A stretch of DNA of 14,499 nt from Gemmatimonadaceae bacterium (GCA_025357975.1 JANYKY010000345.1:1-14499), one strand, 5' to 3'; counted from the first letter of the stretch, positions 1 to 7,651 are shown. Notes: generated by a model from the letters alone, not told the origin. Numbers and translations are program-made.

Positions 1-225
1 ATTACTAAATGTTATAACCGCTATATTTGAATTAATATCAAACGTAAACCAGCGAAATATGGGTTTACCAAATACGTTACGAATGTGCATTTCAAAATGT
101 GACCAATCTAGATCTGACTTATCGTGAGTAAAAGCTTCCCCAATTTCGTTAAGTAAGCTTACTGATAGAGGTGCATCAATTATTAAAGATTTTGATTTTA
201 TACTACAGTTTACTACTGTTTTCAT
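1..225 (-). CDS. Phage-like hypothetical protein, 3' end outside the window
   Basis: The minus strand is open from an ATG at 223-225 to base 1 with no stop, giving 75 codons that continue beyond the left edge. The translation begins MKTVVNCSIKSKSLIIDAPL and includes segments such as HFEMHIRNVFGKP and FRWFTFDINSN. I recognise no family. The gene starts 13 bp after the stop of the resolvase gene, on the same strand, and has the same AT-rich composition, so the two were probably co-transcribed in one replicon. An A-rich stretch precedes the start and there is no strong Shine-Dalgarno sequence. The compact spacing and the resolvase neighbour suggest phage or prophage origin; this is inference. 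The reading frame is well supported, the function unknown. Confidence 0.6.
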   Translation of the reverse strand, partial: MKTVVNCSIKSKSLIIDAPLSVSLLNEIGEAFTHDKSDLDWSHFEMHIRNVFGKPIFRWFTFDINSNIAVITFSN

Positions 226-238
226 ACTTTTTTGTTGG

Positions 239-670
239 TTAAAATGTGATACGTTTACCATAGTGGGCTAGACATATTGCATCAGCTACGCCATCATGAG
301 CTATACGACAACGTGGCTGTACTAAGTTTATATTAGGGTATACCCTACTACAAAACTCTATAGCAGCCGCCTTATCTTTGAGGGTGTCTGGTAATACCCA
401 CTTCTTCCATTCTTGTGGTCTAACCTGTACTAGTTTCCACTCCATAGTACGTATAAACCCAATAAGCTCACCATATACCTTACCAAAATTAAACATGCTT
501 GTAGTCCCTTGCTTTGCCATAGCTGAAACTAGCTCAATGACAACTAAATGAGGACCAGTAGGTATATGTATAGAGATAGACTTTTTAAGGGCAATTATAT
601 CTATGTCTTTTAGAACTTTAGCATCCTTACTCTTACCAGCGATCCATTCAGTAACCTGAACAGGTACCCC
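239..670 (-). CDS. RuvC-like Holliday junction resolvase of phage type, N-terminally truncated
   Basis: The protein belongs to the RuvC/RNase H-like resolvases that cut branched DNA in phage replication, recombination and packaging. Counting from the first AT-rich codon (Gly of GVPVQ), the conserved Glu of the VIELVSAMAKQG segment is near residue 46, followed by SMFNFGKVYGELIG, the usual RuvC-like pattern. Near the C-terminus HDGVADAICLAHYG supplies the last acidic pair (Asp near 126 and 130). The first part of the fold, the beta strand with the first catalytic Asp (G-I-D-x-G type), is absent. The frame instead continues for 20 codons into GC-rich DNA with no resemblance to the family. The real start therefore lies on DNA not present here. 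About 25 to 40 residues are missing, and as it stands the product would lack a catalytic acid. Family assignment is fairly sure; the truncation follows from the missing motif and the composition break. Confidence 0.75.
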   Translation of the reverse strand, partial: GVPVQVTEWIAGKSKDAKVLKDIDIIALKKSISIHIPTGPHLVVIELVSAMAKQGTTSMFNFGKVYGELIGFIRTMEWKLVQVRPQEWKKWVLPDTLKDKAAAIEFCSRVYPNINLVQPRCRIAHDGVADAICLAHYGKRITF

Positions 671-671
671 C

Positions 672-1481
672 ATGATCCCTCTGCTCGCGATCATCGTGGC
701 CGTCGTGGTCTCCACCGACGAGCCCATCATTCGCCGTGCCGACCGCCCAGACTCGGCCTACCTCGAGCTCGGCTCACGGTGCCACGCGCTTGTCTCGATA
801 GGAAAGGCTGGTGACGGTACACTCATCGGACGGCAATGGGTTCTGACGGCAGCTCACGTAGCACGTGCGGTTTCTACCCGGCAACCTGCGATGCGGACCG
901 TCCAGGTCAACGGAATCACCTATGCAGTGACACAGACTTTCATTCACCCGGCGTGGACTGAGATGGGCCCCCACGACGTCGGCCTGCTGCGTCTGGCGAC
1001 ACCGGTTGCGGGGGTCCAACCAATCCCTCTTTATCGCGGTCGCCTGGAAGCAAAGCAGGTTGCAACGCTGCTCGGTCACGGAGGAAACGGAACCGGTGCC
1101 GCTCGCGCCAGGATCGAAGATGCCAAAGCACGCGGTGCGACGAGCAGGATCGACAGTGTCGATACGAAGTGGCTCTATTTCAGCTTCGATGCGCCGCCCT
1201 CGGGAACGAACCTCGAGGGAGCGCCCGGCCCAGGGGACAGCGGCGGTCCCGCGCTGATTTTGGTTGGAGGAAAAACCTACGTAGCGGGCGTGAGCTCAGC
1301 CGGCTACGATGGGAAAGATGGACCCGGAAGCTACGGAGCCATCGACGTATTTACCCGAGTCTCCACGCATGCAGGATGGATAGACGGCATCATGAAACGA
1401 CCTATTTCAAGCTCTTCAAGTACTGCTTCAGGTCGGTCTTCGGCTCGGGGTATTGCAAGTTCAGGCCTTCGAGCGTTTTGA
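672..1481 (+). CDS. Secreted trypsin-like serine protease (S1 family), probably truncated at the 5' end
   Basis: The translation carries the chymotrypsin-fold triad in order: His62 in LTAAHV, Asp102 in HDVGLLRL and Ser190 in GPGDSGGPAL, with a C-terminal Trp-Ile (GWIDGI, 235-240) as in the last helix of the fold. It should hydrolyse peptide bonds outside the cytoplasm. Residues 1 to about 14 (MIPLLAIIVAVVVS) look like the hydrophobic core of a signal peptide without its basic N-terminal part. The ATG at 672 sits at the composition junction, so the true start probably lay upstream on lost DNA, and no ribosome binding site can be judged. Beyond residue 243 the frame runs on as a Ser-rich tail that overlaps the convergent PPK2 gene by 80 bp. 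That tail is outside the protease domain and may not be functional. The enzyme class is secure; the substrate is unknown. Confidence 0.82.
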   Translation: MIPLLAIIVAVVVSTDEPIIRRADRPDSAYLELGSRCHALVSIGKAGDGTLIGRQWVLTAAHVARAVSTRQPAMRTVQVNGITYAVTQTFIHPAWTEMGPHDVGLLRLATPVAGVQPIPLYRGRLEAKQVATLLGHGGNGTGAARARIEDAKARGATSRIDSVDTKWLYFSFDAPPSGTNLEGAPGPGDSGGPALILVGGKTYVAGVSSAGYDGKDGPGSYGAIDVFTRVSTHAGWIDGIMKRPISSSSSTASGRSSARGIASSGLRAF

Positions 1482-2208
1482 CGATGCGCTTCGCGATGAG
1501 GTAGTTTCTCGCCTTGTTGCTGTCGGCCGGAACGAGGTACCACGGCGCGCATTTGGTGCTGGTCTTTTTCAGAACGTCGCGGTAAGCCTCCGAATACTTG
1601 TCCCACAAGTCGCGCTCCTGAAGATCTCCGGCGTTGAACTTCCAGTTCTTTGTCTCATCGTTGACGCGATCGATGAGCCGAGTTTTCTGTTCGTCGCGTG
1701 ACACATGCAGAAAAAATTTAAGAATCACAGTGCCGTTCTCAGTCAGCATCTGCTCGAAGTCATTGATCTGCTTATAGCGCTTTGACCAGACCGGCTTTGG
1801 CACGATGTCATGCACGCGTACGACGAGAACATCCTCGTAGTGTGATCTATTGAAGACGCCGACCATTCCCTTCTCGGGGGCTGCCTGGTGTATGCGCCAC
1901 AGATAGTCGTGAGCCATCTCGAGGGCCGTCGGCACTTTGAACGACTGAACCCTGACTCCCGCAGGATTGAAGGCACCAATGACCGTGCGAACCACGCCAT
2001 CCTTCCCTGCCGCATCACGTCCCTGAAGCACGATCAGCAATGAATGCCGGCCGTCTGCATAGAAAATATTCTGCAAGTCAGTCAACCGATCCAGGAGATC
2101 ATTTACCTCCGTCTTGAGGTCATCTCCCTTCGCAAGGTCTTTTGGAGCCGCCGCATCCTTGTCGCGGAGCTCGAGATCGTCGCCTGATGAAACGGGTTCG
2201 AGAAGCAT
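1402..2208 (-). CDS. ppk2: Polyphosphate kinase 2 family protein (polyP:nucleotide phosphotransferase)
   Basis: PPK2 enzymes move phosphate between polyphosphate and nucleotides in the cytoplasm. At 268 residues this is a single-domain form. The P-loop GRDAAGKDG lies at 63-71 and the Walker B region GVFNRSHYEDVLVVRVH at about 117-133. Downstream come the helix with NWKF and the ERDLWDKYSEAYRDVL segment, then TSTKCAPWYLVPAD, all typical of PPK2. The overall pattern resembles class III, whose members can act on both AMP and ADP, but class assignment by eye is only suggestive. It lies 27 bp downstream of the GNAT gene on the same strand and is likely the last gene of the odhB-lpd-GNAT-ppk2 run. 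Its 3' end overlaps the convergent protease gene by 80 bp. The ATG at 2208 has no strong ribosome binding site. Confidence 0.9.
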   Translation of the reverse strand: MLLEPVSSGDDLELRDKDAAAPKDLAKGDDLKTEVNDLLDRLTDLQNIFYADGRHSLLIVLQGRDAAGKDGVVRTVIGAFNPAGVRVQSFKVPTALEMAHDYLWRIHQAAPEKGMVGVFNRSHYEDVLVVRVHDIVPKPVWSKRYKQINDFEQMLTENGTVILKFFLHVSRDEQKTRLIDRVNDETKNWKFNAGDLQERDLWDKYSEAYRDVLKKTSTKCAPWYLVPADSNKARNYLIAKRIVKTLEGLNLQYPEPKTDLKQYLKSLK

Positions 2209-2235
2209 GTGAGCGTCAGTTGAAGGTTGGCCGAG

Positions 2236-2724
2236 CTAGATGTCGAACAGCGACAAAATCTGTGGAATTCCGTCGCGATAATAATCTTCGATACGCGACT
2301 GCTCCACGAACCCGTGTTCAAGCAACATTGCGCGGAATCGCATCACGAGCGGGTCTCCCGGAATCTCCGCGATAATCATGCGAGCACCTGCGGAAGCAAG
2401 CTCTGCGGAGATTTGAAAAAGCAGACGCTCACCAATTCCCGCGCGCCGCGAACGTGGAGCAACAAGAATCGAATAGAGGGCTCCAGTGCCGATCGAGCCC
2501 GCAACCAGTCCGAACACACCAAGCCCTACGATCTCCCCCTCACGCTCGGCCACACACGCACGATACTCTCCATCGGGCTGCGTGACTGCACTCCGCAAAA
2601 GCTCGGAGATGCGCTCGATCCACGGATTTTTGTCGCGCTCCCATTCCACCAATGCAAGCGCGGCGGCGAGGTGTTCCTCGCGCGCCGCGTGCACAGCAAG
2701 ACGTTTAAGGGCAGGGGCAAGCAC
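2236..2724 (-). CDS. GNAT-family N-acetyltransferase
   Basis: This 162-residue protein fits one GNAT domain, which transfers an acetyl group from acetyl-CoA to an amine. The acetyl-CoA binding motif A is visible at about 86-101, with ILVAPRSRRAGIGERLL containing the R-x-x-G-x-G type pyrophosphate loop. It is preceded by the beta strand GEIVGLGVFGLV and followed by a C-terminal EHGFVEQ segment as in motif B. The start is a GTG at 2722-2724, since no ATG occurs in frame upstream before the lpd stop region. It begins 20 bp after lpd ends and is followed by PPK2. Placement directly after E2 and E3 genes hints at a role connected with acyl-CoA or protein acylation, but the substrate cannot be deduced. 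Confidence 0.82.
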   Translation of the reverse strand: MLAPALKRLAVHAAREEHLAAALALVEWERDKNPWIERISELLRSAVTQPDGEYRACVAEREGEIVGLGVFGLVAGSIGTGALYSILVAPRSRRAGIGERLLFQISAELASAGARMIIAEIPGDPLVMRFRAMLLEHGFVEQSRIEDYYRDGIPQILSLFDI

Positions 2725-2744
2725 CGTTATCTCTGGCGCACTAC

Positions 2745-4151
2745 CTATATATGTATCGATCGGCCGAGGACGCCGAGGGCGGCTTCCTTTACCGTCTCGG
2801 AAAGCGTCGGATGCGCATGGACGGTAATTCCAATGTCCTCCGACGATCCGCGATACTCAAACGCGAGCACAACTTCCTGAATCAGGTCCGACGCGTTTGC
2901 GCCGATGATGTGCGCACCGAGGAGCTCGTCAGTTTTTGCGTCTGCAATGAACTTCACGAACCCATTTGTCTCTGCCATTGTCCGTGCGCGGCCATTTGCG
3001 GAAAACGGGAATTTCCCGACCTTGTACTCGCGTCCCGATGCCTTCACTTCATGCTCGGCCAGCCCAACGCTCGCAATCTCCGGCCAGGTGTACACAACCG
3101 ACGGCATCGACTTGTAATCCATGTGCGCGTGATGACCGGCAATAACTTCTGCGGCGATCGTTCCTTCTTCCTCCGCCTTGTGAGCGAGAAGCTTACCGCC
3201 GACAGCATCACCAATGGCGTAGACGTTCGGAAGATTGGTCCGCATCTGATTGTCCACGACGATCTCACCACGTTTTCCCAGCGTCAATCCCAGCGCTGCC
3301 GCGTCGATACCGTTGGTCGATGATTTCCGGCCAACAGAGACCAGAACGTAGTCGGCTTCGAGCGTCTCCTTGATAACATCTTTTTCCACGTCGACCTTGA
3401 CGACTTCTCCCTTGCGCTCGGCGCCGACGACTTTCGTGCCGGCGCGAATTTCCATCCCCTGCTTTCGGAAGATCTTGTCGGCTTCCTTGATGACATCTTC
3501 GTCGTTGCCGGGAAGAATCGTCGGGAACAGCTCGATGACTGTGACCTTTGCACCGAGTCGGCGCCATACAGATCCAAGCTCGAGTCCGATGACGCCACCG
3601 CCGATAACGATGAGACGCTTCGGAACCTCGGGAATCTTCAGCGCGCCGATATTGGATAGAACTCGCTCTTCGTCAAACTTGAGAAAAGGCAGTTCGATCG
3701 AATCAGAGCCCGTTGCGATAATGACGTTCTTCGCTTGATACGAAGTTGTGGTTCCATCGACAGCCGCAACGTCGACGACGTTTCCCACTTTGAGCGTCCC
3801 CCGACCCTTGGCCCACTCGATCTTGTTCTTCTTGAACAGGAACTCGATGCCTTTGGTGTTCTGGAGAACGACTGAATCTTTCCGTTTGAGCATCGTCGGC
3901 AGATCCGCCGAAACGGCTTCGATTCTGACGCCGTGTTCCGCAGAGTGGAGGCGAGCCCATTCGTAGTGTTCAGAGGATGTGAGCAACGCCTTCGACGGGA
4001 TGCAACCGACGTTCACGCACGTGCCCCCCAGCGTTTTGTCCAGCTCGACGCAAACGGTGTTGAGACCGAGTTGAGCTGCTCGGATTGCCGCGACATAACC
4101 GCCTGGGCCGCCACCGATGATGACAACGTCGGCCGATTTCATTTCGGTCAT
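2745..4151 (-). CDS. lpdA: Dihydrolipoyl dehydrogenase (E3)
   Basis: E3 re-oxidises the dihydrolipoyl group of 2-oxo acid dehydrogenase complexes and passes electrons through FAD to NAD+. At 468 residues it is the usual length. The FAD-binding GGGPGGY is at 13-19, and the redox disulfide is Cys45/Cys50 in GGTCVNVGCIPSKAL. The NAD-binding GGGVIG is at about 184-189, the second FAD contact is in YAIGDAVGG, and the dimer-interface catalytic pair His447-Pro448 and Glu452 is in HAHPTLSET. All residues needed for activity are present. The ATG at 4151 follows the odhB stop by 7 bp, and a second in-frame ATG three codons on is an alternative. Adjacency to an OGDH-type E2 suggests service to 2-oxoglutarate dehydrogenase, though one E3 often serves several complexes. 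Confidence 0.96.
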   Translation of the reverse strand: MTEMKSADVVIIGGGPGGYVAAIRAAQLGLNTVCVELDKTLGGTCVNVGCIPSKALLTSSEHYEWARLHSAEHGVRIEAVSADLPTMLKRKDSVVLQNTKGIEFLFKKNKIEWAKGRGTLKVGNVVDVAAVDGTTTSYQAKNVIIATGSDSIELPFLKFDEERVLSNIGALKIPEVPKRLIVIGGGVIGLELGSVWRRLGAKVTVIELFPTILPGNDEDVIKEADKIFRKQGMEIRAGTKVVGAERKGEVVKVDVEKDVIKETLEADYVLVSVGRKSSTNGIDAAALGLTLGKRGEIVVDNQMRTNLPNVYAIGDAVGGKLLAHKAEEEGTIAAEVIAGHHAHMDYKSMPSVVYTWPEIASVGLAEHEVKASGREYKVGKFPFSANGRARTMAETNGFVKFIADAKTDELLGAHIIGANASDLIQEVVLAFEYRGSSEDIGITVHAHPTLSETVKEAALGVLGRSIHI

Positions 4152-4158
4152 CCGGCGC

Positions 4159-5475
4159 TCAGGCGATGAGCATGGCCGCTGGATCCTCGATCAATTCCTT
4201 GATACGAACGAGGAAAAGCACCGCCTGCTGGCCATCCACTATGCGGTGATCGTACGAGAGCGCTATGTACATCATTGGCCGAATCTCAACCTTGCCGTCG
4301 ATCGCGACAGGCCGGTCCTGAGTTTTGTGAAGTCCAAGGATGCCGACTTGTGGGTAGTTGATGATCGGGGTCGAAACGAGCGACCCGAACACGCCGCCAT
4401 TGGTGATGGTGAAGGTGCCCCCGGTCAAATCGTCCATCGACAGTTTTAAATCGCGCGCGCGCTTTGCAACCGCCGCGATGTCGCGGCTGATGTTGAGCAT
4501 TCCCTTGGAGTGGGCATCCTTGATGTTCGGGACGACGAGTCCGGCGTCGGATGCCACCGCGATTCCCATGTTGACGTAATGCTTGTAGATGATGGAGTCT
4601 CCATCGATCTGTGCGTTAACGACCGGGTAGGTCTCAAGAGCCATGCATGCCGCTTTGACGAAAAAAGGCATGAACGTGAGCTTCACGCCGTGGTCTTTCT
4701 CGGCCTTCGCCTTCATGCGTTCCCGGAGGCTGTTCACCGCCGACATGTCGATCTCGTTGAACGTCGTAAGGTGCGCGGTATTGTGCTGGGACTGGAGGAG
4801 GTTTTCGGCGATCCGCTTGCGCCGGGTAGACATCTTCTCGCGAGTCTCGCGCTCACCTGAATTGGCTGACGGATCCCGAACGGCAGCCAATGCCTTATTA
4901 GTGGCGGCTGGTTGCTGTGATGTTGGCGCTAAAAGAGGCGTTGCCAATACAGAATGCTCAATAACATCTGGCTTACTTACGACCCCACCGCGACCGGATC
5001 CCGGCACTGCCGAAACGTCGATCCCAGCATCTGCGGCTACGCGACGGGCTGCAGGAGACGCTTTGACATCGCTTGTCGCGGCCTGCTGCGAGCTCGGCTG
5101 GCCAGATGGCGGAGGCGCCGAAAAGGCAGGAGAGGATGGCCCGGAAGCCGGGCGCGCAGGTGCCGCAGGCTTAGAATCGGGTGAGGCGGCAGTTGTCGGC
5201 GTGGCACTCGACGTAGTAGCCCCCGGCGCAGATGCGGACGCCGTCTCATCGATCTCGCCGAGCACCTGGTCGACCTTCACTACATCGCCTTCAGCCACGG
5301 ATTGCAGCATCAGCACGCCTGCGCGGGGTGCTGGAACTTCGACGGTGATCTTGTCGGTTTCCAATTCCACGATCGTATCGCCGCTGGCGACTGCATCGCC
5401 CTTTTTCTTAGTCCACCGCGATACGGTGGCTTCGACAATTGACTCGCCGAGCGGAGGAACCTTGATGGATAGCAT
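4159..5475 (-). CDS. sucB: Dihydrolipoyllysine-residue succinyltransferase (E2 of 2-oxoglutarate dehydrogenase)
   Basis: E2 carries the succinyl group on lipoate and transfers it to CoA in the TCA cycle. The domains in order are: a lipoyl domain (1-77) with Lys42 in ETDKITVEV as the lipoylated residue; an Ala/Pro/Ser-rich flexible linker (about 78-135); a peripheral subunit-binding domain (about 137-173, [15 protein letters not shown]); a second linker; and a catalytic domain (about 215-438) with His410 and Asp414 in [26 protein letters not shown] at the start and TTFNEIDMS in the catalytic domain point to the succinyl- rather than acetyl-transferase type. The 438 residues fit one lipoyl domain. 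No E1 gene lies upstream, where a divergent gene begins instead, so E1 must be elsewhere. The ATG at 5475 has a weak ribosome binding site, and the promoter should lie in the 92 bp gap 5476-5567. Confidence 0.93.
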   Translation of the reverse strand: MLSIKVPPLGESIVEATVSRWTKKKGDAVASGDTIVELETDKITVEVPAPRAGVLMLQSVAEGDVVKVDQVLGEIDETASASAPGATTSSATPTTAASPDSKPAAPARPASGPSSPAFSAPPPSGQPSSQQAATSDVKASPAARRVAADAGIDVSAVPGSGRGGVVSKPDVIEHSVLATPLLAPTSQQPAATNKALAAVRDPSANSGERETREKMSTRRKRIAENLLQSQHNTAHLTTFNEIDMSAVNSLRERMKAKAEKDHGVKLTFMPFFVKAACMALETYPVVNAQIDGDSIIYKHYVNMGIAVASDAGLVVPNIKDAHSKGMLNISRDIAAVAKRARDLKLSMDDLTGGTFTITNGGVFGSLVSTPIINYPQVGILGLHKTQDRPVAIDGKVEIRPMMYIALSYDHRIVDGQQAVLFLVRIKELIEDPAAMLIA

Positions 5476-5557
5476 TACAATAGAGGCGAAATGAGAACGG
5501 ACCCGGTATCTTCTGCCTGCCCCGCCTCAGATGGCCGGGAATCTCAATATAACGCTC

Positions 5558-5561
5558 GAGG
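5558..5561 (+). promoter_or_regulatory. Ribosome binding site that sets the TTG start of the MDR gene
   Basis: GAGG lies 6 bases before the TTG at 5568. No in-frame ATG or GTG occurs nearby, and the translation from this TTG begins with the family's usual N-terminal strand. This supports the TTG as the real start. Confidence 0.5.
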
Positions 5562-5567
5562 TTTTCG

Positions 5568-6605
5568 TTGCGAGCACTGACGATCTCCGCCCACGGCGGT
5601 CTCGAACAGATCGAGATCAGGTCCGACGTCGCGGACCCGGCAGTAACCACGAACATGGTTCGCGTTCGCCTGGCGGCCGCGGCACTCAATCATCTCGACC
5701 TCTTCACTCTCGGGGGATTGCCGGGCGTGAACATCGTACCACCGTGGATCATGGGCGCCGACGGAGCTGGCGTTGTCGAAAGTATTGGCGACAACGTGAC
5801 GGAAGTTGCCGTTGGCGATACGGTGATGATCAATCCCGGCTTGAGCGACGGGACGTGTGAATTCTGCATGCAAGGCGAACACTCCGAATGCGTTCGATTC
5901 CGGTTGCTCGGCGAGCATGCACCAGGAACTCTCGCGGACTACATCGTTGTGCCGGCGCGTAACGTCGCGAGGATTTTGGCTGCGACTGACATGAACGTCG
6001 CGGCCGCATATACGCTTGCTACACTGACTGCGTGGCGAATGGTGGTGACCCGGGCGCGTGTTCGGCCAGAGGATGAAGTTCTCATCTGGGGAATCGGCGG
6101 CGGCGTGGCCCAGGCCGCGCTGCGGATATGCAAGGAAATTGGTGCTCGCGTGTGGGTCACTTCTGGAAGCGATGAAAAGCTCGAGCGCGCGAAATCCATC
6201 GGGGTAGACGAGGTTCTGAATCACCGAACGGTGAACGTCGCAAAAGAAATCCGCGCGCGAACCGGCAAGCGCGGGGTCAGCGTCGTGATCGACAGTGTCG
6301 GCCAGGCAACGTGGGAATCTTCGCTCGGCGCATTGGGACGAGCTGGCCGTCTCGTCACCTGCGGCGGCACATCCGGAGCGATCGTCGAGACCGATGTCCG
6401 GCGCCTCTTCTGGAATCAGTGGACGATCATGGGCTCCACAATGGGAAACGATTCTGAGTTCGCTGCCGTAGTGAAAGCGTTCAACGAAGGACGGCTTATT
6501 CCGACGATCGATTCCGTGTACCAGCTCGAAGACGGGAAAGCTGCCTTTGCCCGAATGGCCTCGGCCCAGCAATTCGGCAAAATTGTGGTCGCAATCGCCG
6601 GATGA
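5568..6605 (+). CDS. MDR-superfamily alcohol dehydrogenase / quinone-oxidoreductase-like protein
   Basis: This 345-residue medium-chain dehydrogenase/reductase should use NAD(P)H on an unknown substrate. The N-terminal GroES-like domain has ALNHLDLF at 39-46, with Asn41 where zinc alcohol dehydrogenases have the catalytic Cys. MGADGAGVV has Asp65 where His-Glu would be, so the catalytic zinc is lost, as in quinone oxidoreductases and enoyl reductases. The structural lobe is partly kept: Cys97, Cys100 and Cys108 follow the usual spacing, but the first ligand position is Asp94. The Rossmann nucleotide loop is GIGGGVAQAA at 175-184. The TTG start is supported by a GAGG 6 bases upstream. The stop overlaps the next gene's ATG (ATGA at 6602-6605), implying coupled translation. 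Family is certain, substrate unknown. Confidence 0.9.
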   Translation: MRALTISAHGGLEQIEIRSDVADPAVTTNMVRVRLAAAALNHLDLFTLGGLPGVNIVPPWIMGADGAGVVESIGDNVTEVAVGDTVMINPGLSDGTCEFCMQGEHSECVRFRLLGEHAPGTLADYIVVPARNVARILAATDMNVAAAYTLATLTAWRMVVTRARVRPEDEVLIWGIGGGVAQAALRICKEIGARVWVTSGSDEKLERAKSIGVDEVLNHRTVNVAKEIRARTGKRGVSVVIDSVGQATWESSLGALGRAGRLVTCGGTSGAIVETDVRRLFWNQWTIMGSTMGNDSEFAAVVKAFNEGRLIPTIDSVYQLEDGKAAFARMASAQQFGKIVVAIAG

Positions 6606-6826
6606 CCGAGCAGGCGCAGTACACTCCGGCTGAGCTCAAGGCGATGCGGCAGGTTCTCGTATCGGGAAAAATGCCGGAATGCCCCAGATGCCTTGTTCAC
6701 ATGACTGAGCGGCTCATTGGCGGCGGATCGTTCGGCCTTGGCTATGCGCGAAAGCGTGAATGGCTGATCTGCTCTAAGTGTCACCGGAGTGCGATCTATG
6801 ACATCAAGCGCGGCACGCGGAATTAG
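6602..6826 (+). CDS. Small zinc-ribbon protein, function unknown
   Basis: The 74-residue protein has two Cys pairs, Cys27-x2-Cys30 (ECPRC) and Cys57-x2-Cys60 (ICSKC), separated by a glycine-rich hairpin region (GGGSFGLGYARKREW). This is the arrangement of a zinc ribbon or rubredoxin-like knuckle fold. No enzyme motif is present. It could bind nucleic acid or act as a small partner protein. Its ATG overlaps the TGA of the MDR gene by four bases, so the two are almost surely translated together, and a link to that enzyme is plausible but unproven. Zinc binding is inferred from the Cys pattern. Confidence 0.8.
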   Translation: MTEQAQYTPAELKAMRQVLVSGKMPECPRCLVHMTERLIGGGSFGLGYARKREWLICSKCHRSAIYDIKRGTRN

Positions 6827-6853
6827 CCGAGCGAGGTTGATGGTTCGTGGCTA

Positions 6854-7648
6854 TTGTTAAGCCGGTTGGTGAGGACCCTTACACCGAGTAATACAGTGGG
6901 CGACACAGCACAGAGTTTCGGCGACAGGCTTCAGGAAAGCTTCGCGCAACTGTACACGTACGTGCCGGCGCTCGTCGGTGCGCTGGTGATCCTCTTCGCA
7001 GGCTATCTGCTGGCTCGCTTGTTCGAGCAGGGTACCGAGAAGATTCTTCGGCGCATTCGCTTCAACCAGCTCCTCGAGCGTGGTGGAGTGATGGACGCGA
7101 TGCAGCGCGCCGGATCGCACCTGAATCCGACGCGAATTGCATCGAACCTCGTGTTCTGGTTCGTGATGTTCACGGTAATGCTCGTCGCAGCTAACGCGCT
7201 TGGCCTGCAGTCGCTCGCGAACGTGTTCAGTGAGCTCGTCAGCTACATACCGAGTGTCATTGCTGCGATAGTGATCATCATCGTCGGTATCGTTCTTGGC
7301 GGGTTTGTCGGCGGCCTCATCATGGCCAGTGCCGGCGGACTGCATGGTGGACCGACACTTTCCCGCGTTGGAAAGGGCGGTGTAATCGTGCTGGCCGTGT
7401 TCATGGCGCTGCAGGAGCTGGGAGTTGCGAGCGAGATCGTAACGACTGCATTCGCGATTCTTTTCGGTGCTGTTGCTCTCGCTATCGCGTTGTCATTCGG
7501 CCTCGGTAACCGCGAGCTGGCGGGTGAAGTCACGCGTGAGTGGTATAATCGTTACCGGGCAGAGAGGGATGCGATTGACAAGGATCATGCGCAGCTCGAT
7601 CTCGAGGATGAGGCAGAGGCGGCGGGATATAGAGGGCCGTCGCACTAA
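6854..7648 (+). CDS. Multi-helix membrane protein of the mechanosensitive-channel-associated TM-helix type
   Basis: About 264 residues with five hydrophobic segments: roughly 37-57, 95-117, 131-157, 174-190 and 195-217. The last segment ends in the family-typical SFGLGNRELAGEV. This matches the conserved TM-helix repeat proteins related to small-conductance mechanosensitive channels. There is no soluble beta domain after the helices as full MscS has; the protein ends in a short charged tail (YNRYRAERDAIDKDHAQLD). It is likely an inner-membrane protein with a role in osmotic or mechanical response, by family only. The start is uncertain: TTG at 6854, TTG at 6866, GTG at 6869 and GTG at 6896 are all in frame. 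A GAGG at 6833-6836 is too distant from the first of these to decide the matter. Confidence 0.78.
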   Translation: MLSRLVRTLTPSNTVGDTAQSFGDRLQESFAQLYTYVPALVGALVILFAGYLLARLFEQGTEKILRRIRFNQLLERGGVMDAMQRAGSHLNPTRIASNLVFWFVMFTVMLVAANALGLQSLANVFSELVSYIPSVIAAIVIIIVGIVLGGFVGGLIMASAGGLHGGPTLSRVGKGGVIVLAVFMALQELGVASEIVTTAFAILFGAVALAIALSFGLGNRELAGEVTREWYNRYRAERDAIDKDHAQLDLEDEAEAAGYRGPSH

Positions 7649-7651
7649 CTA

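Noticed and set aside
663..677. Restriction-like sites GGTACC, CATG and GATC clustered at the composition break
   Set aside because: Short palindromes are common. Without library information they do not prove a ligation event, so they are not used as evidence for the chimera.
2227..2880. Plus-strand frame of 217 codons across the GNAT gene and the end of lpd
   Set aside because: It covers two well-supported genes on the other strand and shows no motif of its own.
4643..5494. Long plus-strand open frame (283 codons) antisense to sucB
   Set aside because: It is the shadow of the Ala/Pro-rich linker and catalytic domain codons of sucB, has no domain pattern, and sucB itself is certain.
5525..5553. 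Possible promoter with a TATAAC -10-like element at 5548-5553 for the MDR gene
   Set aside because: No -35-like sequence stands at the right distance, and a match to one hexamer is expected by chance.
5544..6572. Long minus-strand open frame (342 codons) antisense to the MDR gene
   Set aside because: Its composition is that of an antisense frame in GC-rich DNA, with no recognisable motif. The MDR protein on the plus strand has all family landmarks.
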